This document shows positions 42,625-51,424 of a stretch of 64,000 nucleotides of DNA, piece by piece (the first letter of the stretch is position 1; each line of letters begins with the position of its first letter). A program made the position numbers and the translations under genes. The notes beneath the pieces were generated by a model. The model was not told the DNA's origin, ran no database searches, and saw only the letters and a list, made by a program, of their open reading frames with translations. Source of the stretch: Rhizobium etli CFN 42 (GTDB lineage Bacteria > Pseudomonadota > Alphaproteobacteria > Rhizobiales > Rhizobiaceae); NCBI RefSeq assembly GCF_000092045.1, contig NC_007763.1:120339-184338 (forward strand). The letters are read 5' to 3'.

Positions 42625-43707
42625 TTAGCGAAGCCGTTTACCGGCGCCGTCGAAAAGGAATGTGTGGCGTGCGGGAAGGCCGACGGTCAGCGTCTCGCGA
42701 TTGCCCGCGGTGCGCGATTCCGGCCGCTCTATGATCAGCTGCTCGCTGCCGATGGCGGCATAGATGTAGCTGGTATTGCCGAGATGCTCGGCGACGTCGA
42801 TGGCGACGGTGAGATCGGCATCGCCCGCCCCTGCATCAGCGAAATGTTCGGGACGGATGCCGAGCGTCACCTTGGTGCCGGCTTCGACCGGTTCGGCGAT
42901 GGGCAGCGGCAGGCGCGTCTCCGGGTTGCTTTCCAGCGCGATCACCGCCCTGCCCGGCTGCGCTTCGACCACCATGGCCTTCAGGAAATTCATCTTCGGC
43001 GAGCCGACGAAACCGGCGACGAACTGATTGGCGGGATCGTCGTAAAGATCGAGCGGCGCACCGATCTGCTCGATATTGCCGGCGCGCAGCACGACGATCC
43101 GGTCGGCCAGCGTCATCGCTTCCGTCTGGTCGTGGGTGACGTAGATCATCGTCGTGCCGAGCTGCTTGTGCAGCCTCGAAATCTCGACCCGCATCTGCAC
43201 GCGCAGTTCCGCGTCGAGGTTCGACAAAGGCTCGTCGAACAGGAAGACCTCGGGTTCACGCACGATCGCGCGGCCGATCGCGACGCGCTGGCGCTGGCCG
43301 CCGGAAAGCTGCTTCGGCCGCCGCTTCATCAGTTCGGTGATCTGCAGGATGTCGGCGACATGACGCACGCGCCGCTCGGTATCGGTCTTCGGATTGCCGT
43401 TCATGCGCAGGCCGAAGCTCAAGTTCTCCTCGACGGTGAGGTGCGGATAGAGCGCATAGGACTGGAAGACCATGGCGATGCCGCGATCGGCGGGTTCGAC
43501 GTCGTTGACGACCCTGCCGCCGATCCGAAGTTCGCCTGAGGTGATATCCTCGAGACCCGCGATCATGCGCAAGAGCGTGGACTTGCCGCAGCCGGAGGGG
43601 CCGACGAAGACGACGAATTCGCCGTCCTTCACCTCCAGATTGGCGCCGTGGATGATCTCGAAGCCGCCGAAGCGCTTGACGATATTGCTGAGTGAAAGCT
43701 CTGCCAT
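42625..43707 (-). CDS. CUT1 sugar ABC transporter ATP-binding protein
   Basis: This 360-residue MalK/UgpC-type ATPase has Walker [10 protein letters not shown], the Q-loop FQSYALYP, signature LSGGQRQR, Walker [12 protein letters not shown], the H-loop [13 protein letters not shown], and a TOBE domain with GIRPEHFAD. It is the third such ATPase gene in the window, after 4145 and 30953, each with its own permeases. It follows the MalG-type gene by 15 nt and precedes the fusion oxidoreductase by 35 nt. Confidence 0.93.
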   Translation of the reverse strand: MAELSLSNIVKRFGGFEIIHGANLEVKDGEFVVFVGPSGCGKSTLLRMIAGLEDITSGELRIGGRVVNDVEPADRGIAMVFQSYALYPHLTVEENLSFGLRMNGNPKTDTERRVRHVADILQITELMKRRPKQLSGGQRQRVAIGRAIVREPEVFLFDEPLSNLDAELRVQMRVEISRLHKQLGTTMIYVTHDQTEAMTLADRIVVLRAGNIEQIGAPLDLYDDPANQFVAGFVGSPKMNFLKAMVVEAQPGRAVIALESNPETRLPLPIAEPVEAGTKVTLGIRPEHFADAGAGDADLTVAIDVAEHLGNTSYIYAAIGSEQLIIERPESRTAGNRETLTVGLPARHTFLFDGAGKRLR

Positions 43708-43722
43708 GCAGCCCCTCCCCGA

Positions 43723-44559
43723 TTACTTGATTGCGCCGGCGGCGATGCCGGCGATGAAATGGCGCTGCAGCATGACGAACACGACAAGGATCGGCGCCGT
43801 CAGCAGCACTGCGCCTGCCATGATTCCGCCCCAGGACACCTTGGTCAGGCCGATCAGTGTTCCCAATGCCACCGGCGCGGTCATCATCCCCGGTCTGGAA
43901 TTGATCAGCAGCGGCCAGAGGTAATTGTTCCACGAGTGCAGGAAGAGAATGATCGCCAGTGCCGCCATCGTCGGGCGCGCCAGCGGCAGGGCGATGCGCA
44001 GGAAGATCTGCCATTCCTTGACGCCCTCGACCCGGGCCGCATCGAACAGCTCACCCGGCATCATCGAGAAAGATTGCCGCATGAACAGCACGCCGAGCGA
44101 ATTGAACAGCGGCGGCACGATCAGCGCAATCCAAGTGTTGGCCAGCTTGAATTCGCGCGCCACCATGATGAATTGCGGAATGACGACCACGGAAAAAGGC
44201 AGTGTGATCGTGCCGAGGATGATGGCGATGACGACGGAGCGGCCGACGAAACGGTAACGCGCCAGCGCCCAGCCGGCCATCGAGGTCAACAGCACCGAGA
44301 GGATGGTGTAGATGATCGCGACGCCGACGGAGATCACCATCGCGCCGATGAAATCGGTATCGGCCTGCAGGTTCTGGAAATTTGCGACGAAGTTGGTCGA
44401 CGGCCAGAGCACGATCTCGGGGCTGAAGATGCCGTTATCAGGCATGGTCGAGAAGACGAACATCATCCAGAGCGGAAACAGCCAAATGAGCGCCAGCGGC
44501 GCCAGCACGGCGTGCAGCGCGATCTGGCGGGCGAGAAGGGATTGCGACTTGGATCTCAT
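43723..44559 (-). CDS. CUT1 sugar ABC transporter permease (MalG type)
   Basis: This 278-residue permease has about six transmembrane helices (first at about 13-35), the EAA loop DAARVEGVKEWQIFLRIALPLARP and the C-terminal end RHFIAGIAAGAIK. It overlaps the preceding MalF-type stop by 4 nt (ATGA). The periplasmic stretch SPEIVLWPSTNFVANFQNL is of the usual MalG length. Confidence 0.92.
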   Translation of the reverse strand: MRSKSQSLLARQIALHAVLAPLALIWLFPLWMMFVFSTMPDNGIFSPEIVLWPSTNFVANFQNLQADTDFIGAMVISVGVAIIYTILSVLLTSMAGWALARYRFVGRSVVIAIILGTITLPFSVVVIPQFIMVAREFKLANTWIALIVPPLFNSLGVLFMRQSFSMMPGELFDAARVEGVKEWQIFLRIALPLARPTMAALAIILFLHSWNNYLWPLLINSRPGMMTAPVALGTLIGLTKVSWGGIMAGAVLLTAPILVVFVMLQRHFIAGIAAGAIK

Positions 44560-45416
44560 TTCGGTTCCCTCCCGAGCCAGAGATTGAGAAGCGAGATCAC
44601 GACGGCGAGGGCGGCCATCGTATAGGCGATCGCCGAGGCATAACCGAAGTTCAGCGCAGTGAAGCCCTGGCGATAAAGGAAGAGGCCAAGTGTTTCCGTG
44701 CCGCCGCCGGGGCCGCCGCGATTGGTGATGAGGAAGGGCTCGGTGAAGAGCTGCATGGTGCCGATCACCGAAAGCACCACACAGAAGAGGATGATCGGTT
44801 TCAACAGCGGTAGGGTGATATGAAAGAACTGCTGTACCTTGTTCACTCGGTCGAGAGTTGCTGCCTCGTAGACATCGTCGGGAATGGCCTGCAGGCCGGC
44901 GAGGATGATGATGGCGTTATAGCCGGCCCATCGCCATGTGACGGCGAGGATGATCACGGCCATCGCCGCATTGGCATTGTCGAACCAGGATATCGGGCTG
45001 AAACCGATGGCCGAAATCATCTTGTTGATGACGCCGAAATCGAGGCTGAACATCAGCCGGAATACGGCTGCGTAAGCGACCTCACCGACGACAACCGGCG
45101 CAAAGAAGGCGAAACGGAAAAGCGGACGCGCTTTCAGGAGCGGCGAATTGAGCAGCACGGCCATGACGGTCGCAAGCGCGATCATTACCGGCACCTGGAT
45201 CACCAGGATGATCAGCGTGTTGTAAAGAGCGTTATAGAAGGCAGGGTCGTAGAAGAGCCGACCCCAATTGGACTGCAGACTGTATTTCCACGGGTTGATG
45301 CGGGTGTTTTGAAAGGAAATCAGGAACGAATTGATAATCGGCCAGACCCAGAAGGTGGCAAAGACCAGCAGATAGGGAGCGAGGAACGCATAGGCGCTCC
45401 GAGTTCTGAACGGCAT
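44556..45416 (-). CDS. CUT1 sugar ABC transporter permease (MalF type)
   Basis: This 286-residue permease has a short N-terminus, TM1 at about 9-30, and the coupling loop YEAATLDRVNKVQQFFHITLP in which the usual Gly after Asp is replaced by Arg. Its length is normal, without the insertion found in the permease at 32853. It follows the binding-protein gene after an 87-bp gap containing a hairpin and overlaps the MalG-type start. Confidence 0.92.
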   Translation of the reverse strand: MPFRTRSAYAFLAPYLLVFATFWVWPIINSFLISFQNTRINPWKYSLQSNWGRLFYDPAFYNALYNTLIILVIQVPVMIALATVMAVLLNSPLLKARPLFRFAFFAPVVVGEVAYAAVFRLMFSLDFGVINKMISAIGFSPISWFDNANAAMAVIILAVTWRWAGYNAIIILAGLQAIPDDVYEAATLDRVNKVQQFFHITLPLLKPIILFCVVLSVIGTMQLFTEPFLITNRGGPGGGTETLGLFLYRQGFTALNFGYASAIAYTMAALAVVISLLNLWLGREPK

Positions 45417-45472
45417 TCAGCTTCCTCCAGACGAAACGAACGAATGACGGGCCGGCCCATGGCGGGCGGGAT

Positions 45473-45495
45473 GCCGGGCGCCTGAAACGCCCGGC
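45473..45495 (-). promoter_or_regulatory. Intercistronic stem-loop after binding-protein gene
   Basis: An 8-bp GC-rich inverted repeat (45473-45480 with 45488-45495, loop of 7) lies just after the binding-protein stop and before the permease genes. It has no T-run and the same placement as the other importer hairpins. Confidence 0.55.
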
Positions 45496-45503
45496 GTTGT
45501 CAT

Positions 45504-46778
45504 TCATTGCGCGACCGGAAGTCCGGTTGCAGAAGCGATCTGCTTGGCGGCATCGTCGAGAGCCGCCTTCGCGTCGGGATAACCGCCGGCGAAGAACTTC
45601 GTTTGCGTCGCCCTGAAGATGCCTTCGGCATCGCTCTGGAAGGCGGTGCCGCGGCTCGGAACGATCTTCGGCAGCGTCGCCAGGATATCGGCCCAGACCT
45701 TCTGGCCGCCCCAATAGGACTGCGGCTCGTTGACGAAGGGGTCCTTCTCGGCCGAGAGCAGCGACGGAACCAGGCCGAATTCCTTCAGCATGGTGACCTG
45801 ACCTTCATTGGTGCCGAGGGCGTAGTTGACGAATTTCCAGGCCGCTTCCTTGTTGGCCGATGTCGCCGAAATGGCAAGCGACGAACCGCCGAGATTGGCC
45901 GCGTGCGGGCCGTCGGCTGTCAGGCTCGGCATCCGGTAGACGCCCCATTTGCCCTTGAGGTCGGGAGAGGTCGAGCGCACGGTGCCCTCATACCAGCCGC
46001 CATACAGTTGGCTCGCAGCCTTGCCGGCGGTATTGGCCTGGATCTTTTCGTCCCAGTTGGCTGATGTCAGCGTGCCGGCATCCTTCATCTCCTTCACCTT
46101 CTGCAGGGCCGCGACGCAAGCCGGCTGGTTGATGGTGATGTTCTGGCCGTCGGTCGAGAAATAACCGCAGCCCTGCTCGTTGGCGATCATGCGGAACCAT
46201 TCGCTGTCGCCGTTGAAGTCTGCCTGGGCCATGACCACGCCCGGATTGGCGGCAGAGATCTTCTTGCCGGCGGCGATGAAATCATCCCAGGTGCTGATCG
46301 TGCTCGGATCGACGCCGGCCTTTTCGTACATGTCGCGGCGGTAGAAGACAGCGACGGGACCGGAATCCCACGGCATGGCATAGGCGACATCGCCAACCTC
46401 AAGCTCGGTGCGCTTGAAATCGGGAAATTTTGCCTGGATATCGGCGGTGTAGCCGAGCTCCTTCAGATTGGCGAAGCAATCCGGGAAGCGGCTCCAGAAG
46501 ATTTCAGCCTCGAAATTCTCGATGCTGACGATGTCGGGCAGGCCTTCGCCGCCCGCGGCACAGGCAGCCAGCGTCTTGTCGAAGACCTGGCTGTTTCCGA
46601 GGTCCTCCACGGTGATCTTGATATCGGGAAACTGCTTGTTGAAGCCGGGCAGCGTGGATTTCAATGCCGACGCGGCGACATTCCAGCTCCAGATGGTGAG
46701 ATTGGCCGACTCAGCGAATGCGGAGCCGGAAGCGAGCAGTGCGACAGCTGCGGTCGCAGCGAGAAGTTTGAAGCGCAT
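45504..46778 (-). CDS. CUT1 sugar ABC transporter substrate-binding protein
   Basis: This 424-residue periplasmic protein has a signal peptide ending at GSAFA (about residue 22). The mature start is ANLTIWSWNVAASALKSTLPGFNKQFPDI. It shows DVAYAMPWDSGPVAVFYRRDMYEKAG and GSSLAISATSANKEAAWKFVNY, typical of MalE-like binding proteins. GGGAGG lies before the ATG. It heads the operon running to 40586 and is divergent from the AraC gene, its likely regulator. The ligand is a sugar of unknown identity. Confidence 0.92.
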   Translation of the reverse strand: MRFKLLAATAAVALLASGSAFAESANLTIWSWNVAASALKSTLPGFNKQFPDIKITVEDLGNSQVFDKTLAACAAGGEGLPDIVSIENFEAEIFWSRFPDCFANLKELGYTADIQAKFPDFKRTELEVGDVAYAMPWDSGPVAVFYRRDMYEKAGVDPSTISTWDDFIAAGKKISAANPGVVMAQADFNGDSEWFRMIANEQGCGYFSTDGQNITINQPACVAALQKVKEMKDAGTLTSANWDEKIQANTAGKAASQLYGGWYEGTVRSTSPDLKGKWGVYRMPSLTADGPHAANLGGSSLAISATSANKEAAWKFVNYALGTNEGQVTMLKEFGLVPSLLSAEKDPFVNEPQSYWGGQKVWADILATLPKIVPSRGTAFQSDAEGIFRATQTKFFAGGYPDAKAALDDAAKQIASATGLPVAQ

Positions 46779-46870
46779 TGAAAATCCTCCCTTTTCAATT
46801 GCCGATCTTTCACGAACGCGGTTAGACTATCCGCAAAGGAGCGCCTGTCTCCTAAAAAGGGAACATAGAT

Positions 46871-47785
46871 TTGGCGGAAAGTAAGATCGGCACGCGCGCA
46901 ATCTACCGGCCCGGCGCCAGCAGCATTGAGGGTTCGCCGACGACGCTGCAGATGTTTCATGCCCATCCGCTCGTCATGGCCATGCCGCACTGGCATGCGC
47001 AGGTCGAGGTCAATTACGTGATGCGCGGCACTGTTCATTACCGGATGAGCGACCACGAATTCCGGCTGAACGCCGGCGAAATGTGCCTATTCTGGGGTGG
47101 GCAGCCGCATCAGATGGACGAATCCTCGGATGATTCGCTTTATGCCGGCGCCCATTTGCCCCTCATCTATTTCTTCCGACTGCGTCTGCCGATCAGCATT
47201 TCCAGCCGGCTGATGAAGGGCGAGACGCTGCTGACCTCGGCAACCGATGCTGCCGACAACGAAAATTTCGCGCGCTGGTTTCGCTATTCCAAGTCCGGCG
47301 ATTCCGCCAAGGCCCAGCACGCCGTTGATGAATTGCTGCTGCGCATCGAGCGCATTGCGCTCGAACCCTATTCGATGACGACATCGAAGACGACGGTCAG
47401 CCTGGAAGGCGATCAGCCGCATCCGAATTCCTCGCGCAGCGTCGCGCGCATGTGCGATTTCATCGCCGCCAATTTCCTGCAGGACATCGATTCGGTCGAC
47501 ATCGCCCGCGCCGCCGATCTGCACCCGAAATATGCGATGAACCTGTTCAAGCGATCGACCGGCATGACGATCAGCAAATATGTGACGCTGCTCAGGCTAT
47601 CGCGCGCCCAGGCGATGCTGATGAGCGAGGGCGCCAATGTGCTGCAGGTGGCGATGGACAGCGGCTTCGGCTCGATCAGCGCCTTCAACAAATCCTTCCG
47701 CCACATCGCCGGCATGTCGCCATCGGACTTCCGCCGGGATATCCGGCTGGTGACGACGGTGCCCGCCGGCGCCTTTCAGAACTAG
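46871..47785 (+). CDS. AraC-family transcriptional regulator
   Basis: This 304-residue regulator has an N-terminal cupin sensor (PHWHAQVEVNYVMRGTVHYRM, LNAGEMCLFWGGQPHQ) and a C-terminal double helix-turn-helix (about 195-295) with IARAADLHPKYAMNLFKRSTGMT and VAMDSGFGSISAFNKSFRHIAGMSP. The start is a TTG at 46871 with AAAGGGA upstream; no nearer ATG fits. It is divergent from the CUT1 operon by 92 bp and probably activates it when the sugar is present. The stop overlaps that of the convergent VOC gene in CTAG. Confidence 0.9.
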   Translation: MAESKIGTRAIYRPGASSIEGSPTTLQMFHAHPLVMAMPHWHAQVEVNYVMRGTVHYRMSDHEFRLNAGEMCLFWGGQPHQMDESSDDSLYAGAHLPLIYFFRLRLPISISSRLMKGETLLTSATDAADNENFARWFRYSKSGDSAKAQHAVDELLLRIERIALEPYSMTTSKTTVSLEGDQPHPNSSRSVARMCDFIAANFLQDIDSVDIARAADLHPKYAMNLFKRSTGMTISKYVTLLRLSRAQAMLMSEGANVLQVAMDSGFGSISAFNKSFRHIAGMSPSDFRRDIRLVTTVPAGAFQN

Positions 47786-48222
47786 CTGCGATCGGTTCCG
47801 GCCGATCGCAACGGGTCGACGCCAGACGACCGTTTCTCGGCAAGTTCGATCTGAATGCCATCGGGATCGCGCAGAAAGGCGACCTTGTGCAGAACTTCGG
47901 CATTGACAGCCAGGCGCGGCCGCTCCTTGATCTCGACGCCGGCCTGTTCCAGCCGGGCGAATGTCTCATCGACACTTTCGAACAGGAAGGTCAGATGGCG
48001 TAGGCCCGCCGTGCCCTCGGGAAGGTCGACCGCCCTCGCCGCCCCGCCGGCCGGCGCGACGATTTCGAGCATGCCGCCACCGGCATCGAGAAAGGCGATT
48101 CCAGAGCCGTCGGCCATCGTCTTGCGCAGGTGCAGGCGCAGGCCGAGCAGGCCGCAGTAAAAATCTATGGCACGATCCATGTCGCTGACCGTCATTCCGA
48201 TATGTTCAAAGGATTTCAGCAT
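47782..48222 (-). CDS. VOC (glyoxalase/bleomycin resistance) family protein
   Basis: This 146-residue protein has two beta-alpha-beta-beta-beta modules of the vicinal oxygen chelate fold. Metal-ligand candidates are His in FEHIGMTVSD, Glu in GGMLEIVAP, His in LRHLTFLFE and Glu in DGIQIELAEK. This is the usual H-E-H-E set, so it is probably a metal-dependent lyase, epimerase or dioxygenase. The start at 48222 gives MLKSFEHIG; the frame extends further without support. Its reaction is not identifiable. Confidence 0.8.
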   Translation of the reverse strand: MLKSFEHIGMTVSDMDRAIDFYCGLLGLRLHLRKTMADGSGIAFLDAGGGMLEIVAPAGGAARAVDLPEGTAGLRHLTFLFESVDETFARLEQAGVEIKERPRLAVNAEVLHKVAFLRDPDGIQIELAEKRSSGVDPLRSAGTDRS

Positions 48223-48373
48223 ATTTGCTTCTTTCGTTTCTGGGTGAGAACGGATCTCGGCGGCGCCTTGGAATTTTAGGGTTGAGCGGGTGGGCTGGAG
48301 GCCGCAGACGGGTAGTTGCTTGCTCTCTCGCAACGTCGCCGCTAGGTTGTAGTCGAAAGATGGAGCCACTATT

Positions 48374-48886
48374 GTGATGCATATTCGAAGAGCGGTATCC
48401 GCCGATGCGGAGGAGCTGTGCAGTCTGCTGAACGAAATTATCCTGGCCGGCGGAACAACCGCGCTCGAGACGCCGCTGACGGCTGCGGAATTCGCAGATT
48501 GGTTCATCGACGGCGAGTTTCCCCTTGTCTGCCATGTGGCGGAGCATGACCGGACGCTTGCCGGTTTTCAGTCGCTGAGCTTGTATGGCGATCCGCCGAA
48601 AGGTTATGCCGATATCGCAACATTCGCCCGCACGAGTCCGAAGATTTCCGGCGTCGGCAGCGCCCTTTTTCCAGCGACGCGGGCAGCAGCCGATGAACTC
48701 GGGCTCGAATTCATCAATGCGACCATTCGTGCCGACAATGTCGGCGGACTTGCCTATTACGCAAAGATGGGTTTCCAGCTCTATGACAGGCTTTTCCAGG
48801 TTCCGCTTCTGAATGGAACGCCCGTCGATCGGATCAAGAAACGGTTCAAGGTAGATGCCGGGCGTCGCCCGACATCTTCTCTTTGA
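48374..48886 (+). CDS. GNAT-family N-acetyltransferase
   Basis: This 170-residue acetyltransferase begins MHIRRAVSADAEELCSLLNEI and has a GVGSALFPATRAAADELGL segment (acetyl-CoA pyrophosphate loop; the usual Q/R-x-x-G-x-G/A is partly changed) and ATIRADNVGGLAYYAKMGFQLYDR, the family C-terminal block. GGAG lies eight nt before a GTG at 48374, with an ATG one codon later. It resembles phosphinothricin or amino-acid acetyltransferases; the substrate is unknown. Confidence 0.8.
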   Translation: MMHIRRAVSADAEELCSLLNEIILAGGTTALETPLTAAEFADWFIDGEFPLVCHVAEHDRTLAGFQSLSLYGDPPKGYADIATFARTSPKISGVGSALFPATRAAADELGLEFINATIRADNVGGLAYYAKMGFQLYDRLFQVPLLNGTPVDRIKKRFKVDAGRRPTSSL

Positions 48887-48976
48887 CTATGGCGACGACC
48901 TCGTCGGAATGATGCGATCGAGGCCTCGCCTGATCAGAACGCGTCTTCTCGCGGAGCCGGCAGCCGCGCGCTATTC

Positions 48977-50044
48977 CTACGGAAGCCAGGAGCGGTAGAG
49001 CGGGTGATCGGCGGCAATCGGCATCCGCGTCGGCTTGCCGGTGCGCTGCGAGAAATAGGCGGCTGTCACCAGCTCCAGTGAGTTGCGAGCATCCTGCAGC
49101 GTCACTGGCGGGTCCTTGCCCTCGATGATCGCCTTGTGGAAGAGCTCGAACTGGCGGGTATAGCCGTCCTCGCCCGGCACATAGGCGGCCAGCGCCTCGT
49201 CGATCCGCGCCTGGTGTTCCTCTGTTCCTGCCGTGAAGACCCAGGGATCGCGGCCCATCGTGTAGGGTTCGAGTATGCTTTCAGCAACGAGATCGCTGAA
49301 GCAGAAGCGCAGCCGCGAGATCTCCTTGCGTGAGCCGAGCGTCATCGACAGCGTCGCCAGCGAGCCGTTCTGCATCTTCACCGAAAGCGCCGCCGTATCC
49401 TCGACCTCGATCGGGTTGACCAGCGTCGCGCCATAGGAAAACACTTCCGCGCAGGGGCCGTGCACGTAGTTCAACATGTCGTGGGCGTGGATCGCATGGC
49501 CGAGAAGACCGCCGCCGAGCTCGCTCGCCCATTTGCCGCGCCACGGCACGGCGTAATAATCCGGCCCGCGCCACCAATGAGTCTCGATCGTCGTCAGGAA
49601 CGGTTTGCCGGCCAGGCCGCTTTCGATCAGCAGCTTCAGTTTCTGCAGGCCGGAGCCGTAGCGATACTGGAAGATCGGCATCAGCTTTCTGCCGGGGAAA
49701 CGAGCGAGGATGCGACCCATCTCGTCGACCTCGGCGATCGAGCCGAAGAGTGGCTTCTCGCAGATCACGTGCTTGCCGGATTCGATGCCCTTGCGGCACA
49801 GCTCGAAATGTGAGCTCGGCGGCGTGGAAATATCGATAATGTCGAGATCGTCGCGGGCAAACAGCGAATCCGCATCCTGCGTATATTCGCCGATGCCGAA
49901 TTCCTCGCACAGCGCCTTGCCACGATCCTCATCAAGCGAGCAGAGTACGGGAACCTCAAAGAGATCCTTGTTCCAGCCGAAGCCGGTCAGATGCCGCGCA
50001 GCAATGCCTGCGCCGATGACGCCGACGCGCAATTTCCTGGTCAT
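48977..50044 (-). CDS. Gfo/Idh/MocA family dehydrogenase
   Basis: This 355-residue NAD(P)-dependent sugar dehydrogenase has Rossmann GVIGAGIAARHL, catalytic EKP in VICEKPLFG, and a C-terminal half with GGGLLGHAIHAHDMLNYVHG containing the conserved Asp/His pair. GAGGAGGATAGC precedes the ATG at 50044. It starts 10 nt after the stop of the related dehydrogenase upstream, so the two are one transcript. They probably act in sequence, or as partners, in oxidising a sugar or sugar acid. Confidence 0.88.
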   Translation of the reverse strand: MTRKLRVGVIGAGIAARHLTGFGWNKDLFEVPVLCSLDEDRGKALCEEFGIGEYTQDADSLFARDDLDIIDISTPPSSHFELCRKGIESGKHVICEKPLFGSIAEVDEMGRILARFPGRKLMPIFQYRYGSGLQKLKLLIESGLAGKPFLTTIETHWWRGPDYYAVPWRGKWASELGGGLLGHAIHAHDMLNYVHGPCAEVFSYGATLVNPIEVEDTAALSVKMQNGSLATLSMTLGSRKEISRLRFCFSDLVAESILEPYTMGRDPWVFTAGTEEHQARIDEALAAYVPGEDGYTRQFELFHKAIIEGKDPPVTLQDARNSLELVTAAYFSQRTGKPTRMPIAADHPLYRSWLP

Positions 50045-50054
50045 GCTATCCTCC

Positions 50055-51065
50055 TCAACGAGCGCCGATGCGCGCGGCTTTCGTCTGGGCTTCGAGCGAA
50101 AGGCGGCAGACTTCGAACACGTGATCCTGGGTCATCGCCGTCTGCGTGCGATTGCCGACATCGGCGGTGAAAGCATCGAAATAATCGAGCTTTTCCCCGC
50201 TGCAATCGATGTGGGTCATCTCCTTGCCGTTGACGAGGAAGAGGTGATCCTTGCCCGGCCGGCCGGCGATATCGATATATTTGCGCAGCTCTATATAACC
50301 CTCGGTGCCGAGGATGGTCAGGCGTCCGTCACCCCAGGTTGGCAGCGCTTCCGGCGTGAACCAGTCGACGCGGACGTAGCCTGCTGCCCTGTCGGAGCGC
50401 AGCAGCACTTCGCCGAAATCCTGAAAGGCCGGCTTTTCGGGCATGCCGAAGTTGCCGATCGAACTGGCGATGACTTCGCCTGCGGTCGAGCCGGTATAGA
50501 ACAGGAACTGATCGACCTGATGGGAGGCAATATCGACGATGATGCCGCCGAAGGCTTCGGGATCGAAGAACCAATCGGGCCGGGTCGGCAGCTGCAGCCG
50601 GTGCGGACCGACGCCGAGCGTTTGGATGACCTTGCCGATCGCGCCTTCCTTTACCAGCTTGCCGGCCTTGACGGCGGAGCGCACGCAATGGCGCTCGGAA
50701 AAGCAGATGGAGAAGATCTTGCCGGTTTCGGCAACGGTGCGCTTGACCTCTTCGAGCTGCGCGAAGGTCGTCACACCCGGCTTGTCGGTCATCACGTCCT
50801 TGCCCGCTTTCATCGCGCGGATGGCGAGCCCCGCTCGGTCGCGGGGAATGGCGGAAATGCAGAGGACATCGATCGAGGGATCGTCGAACAGTTTCTCCCG
50901 GTCGATCTGCGGCGCATCGGGATAGGTCTTCTCAAGGGCTTCCCGCAACGCCGGCACGGAGGTCTGCGGGCAATAGCCGACGAACTCGCCGCCTGCGGCG
51001 AGCAGTCCCTTTACGTGATCGAACGTATGCCCATGGTCGATTCCGACGACGGCAAATCTCAACAT
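50055..51065 (-). CDS. Gfo/Idh/MocA family dehydrogenase
   Basis: This 336-residue relative of the next gene has an atypical N-terminus, AVVGIDHGHTFDHVKG, where the Gly-rich loop is GIDHGH rather than GxGxxG. The lysine motif is VMTDKPGVT (Asp replaces the usual Glu of EKP). Conserved DIASHQVDQFLFYTG is present. Cofactor binding may therefore be altered. It is the first gene of the pair and is divergent from the FAH-family gene across a 359-bp gap. Confidence 0.82.
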   Translation of the reverse strand: MLRFAVVGIDHGHTFDHVKGLLAAGGEFVGYCPQTSVPALREALEKTYPDAPQIDREKLFDDPSIDVLCISAIPRDRAGLAIRAMKAGKDVMTDKPGVTTFAQLEEVKRTVAETGKIFSICFSERHCVRSAVKAGKLVKEGAIGKVIQTLGVGPHRLQLPTRPDWFFDPEAFGGIIVDIASHQVDQFLFYTGSTAGEVIASSIGNFGMPEKPAFQDFGEVLLRSDRAAGYVRVDWFTPEALPTWGDGRLTILGTEGYIELRKYIDIAGRPGKDHLFLVNGKEMTHIDCSGEKLDYFDAFTADVGNRTQTAMTQDHVFEVCRLSLEAQTKAARIGAR

Positions 51066-51206
51066 CGCTGCAATATCCTCCCGGGATTTTCGTGCGGCCG
51101 ACTGATGCCGGCATCCTCAATGTCGGCCAAAACAGATAACGAAAGCTCACTCCTGTCAAGGCGAGAAGAGCGGTGAAATCGCCCTGACTTCAGATTAAAT
51201 ACATGA

Positions 51207-51223
51207 AAAATAATGATTATTTT
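51207..51223. promoter_or_regulatory. AT-rich palindrome in divergent gap 51066-51424
   Basis: A perfect palindrome with 8-bp arms (51207-51214 and 51216-51223) lies in a strongly AT-rich stretch (about 51190-51245) between the divergent Gfo/Idh and FAH-family genes. It is a candidate operator and promoter region for both. I see no gene in the rest of the gap. Confidence 0.4.
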
Positions 51224-51424
51224 GTATCTAAATAGTTATTTTGCCGCATGTTTAGGGTTGGAGATCAGCCTTTCGATCCAATCGGGCGAAAGTCTTTTTC
51301 CCACGAATATCTTGCCCCGTCTCCATGAATGTGATCGATTTCGGCCGCCGCCTGGCTGGAGGGCGGCAACGACTTCGAAAAATTTCAAAGAGCGCTCGCC
51401 GCTTGCCTGTGACGGAGGATCACC

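Noticed and set aside
51236..51330. Minus-strand end KRLSPDWIERLISNPKHAAK that looks like a natural C-terminus
   Set aside because: Only about 30 residues look protein-like, with no start or ribosome site; the rest of the frame is the shadow of the FAH-family gene. Possibly a relic, but not supportable.
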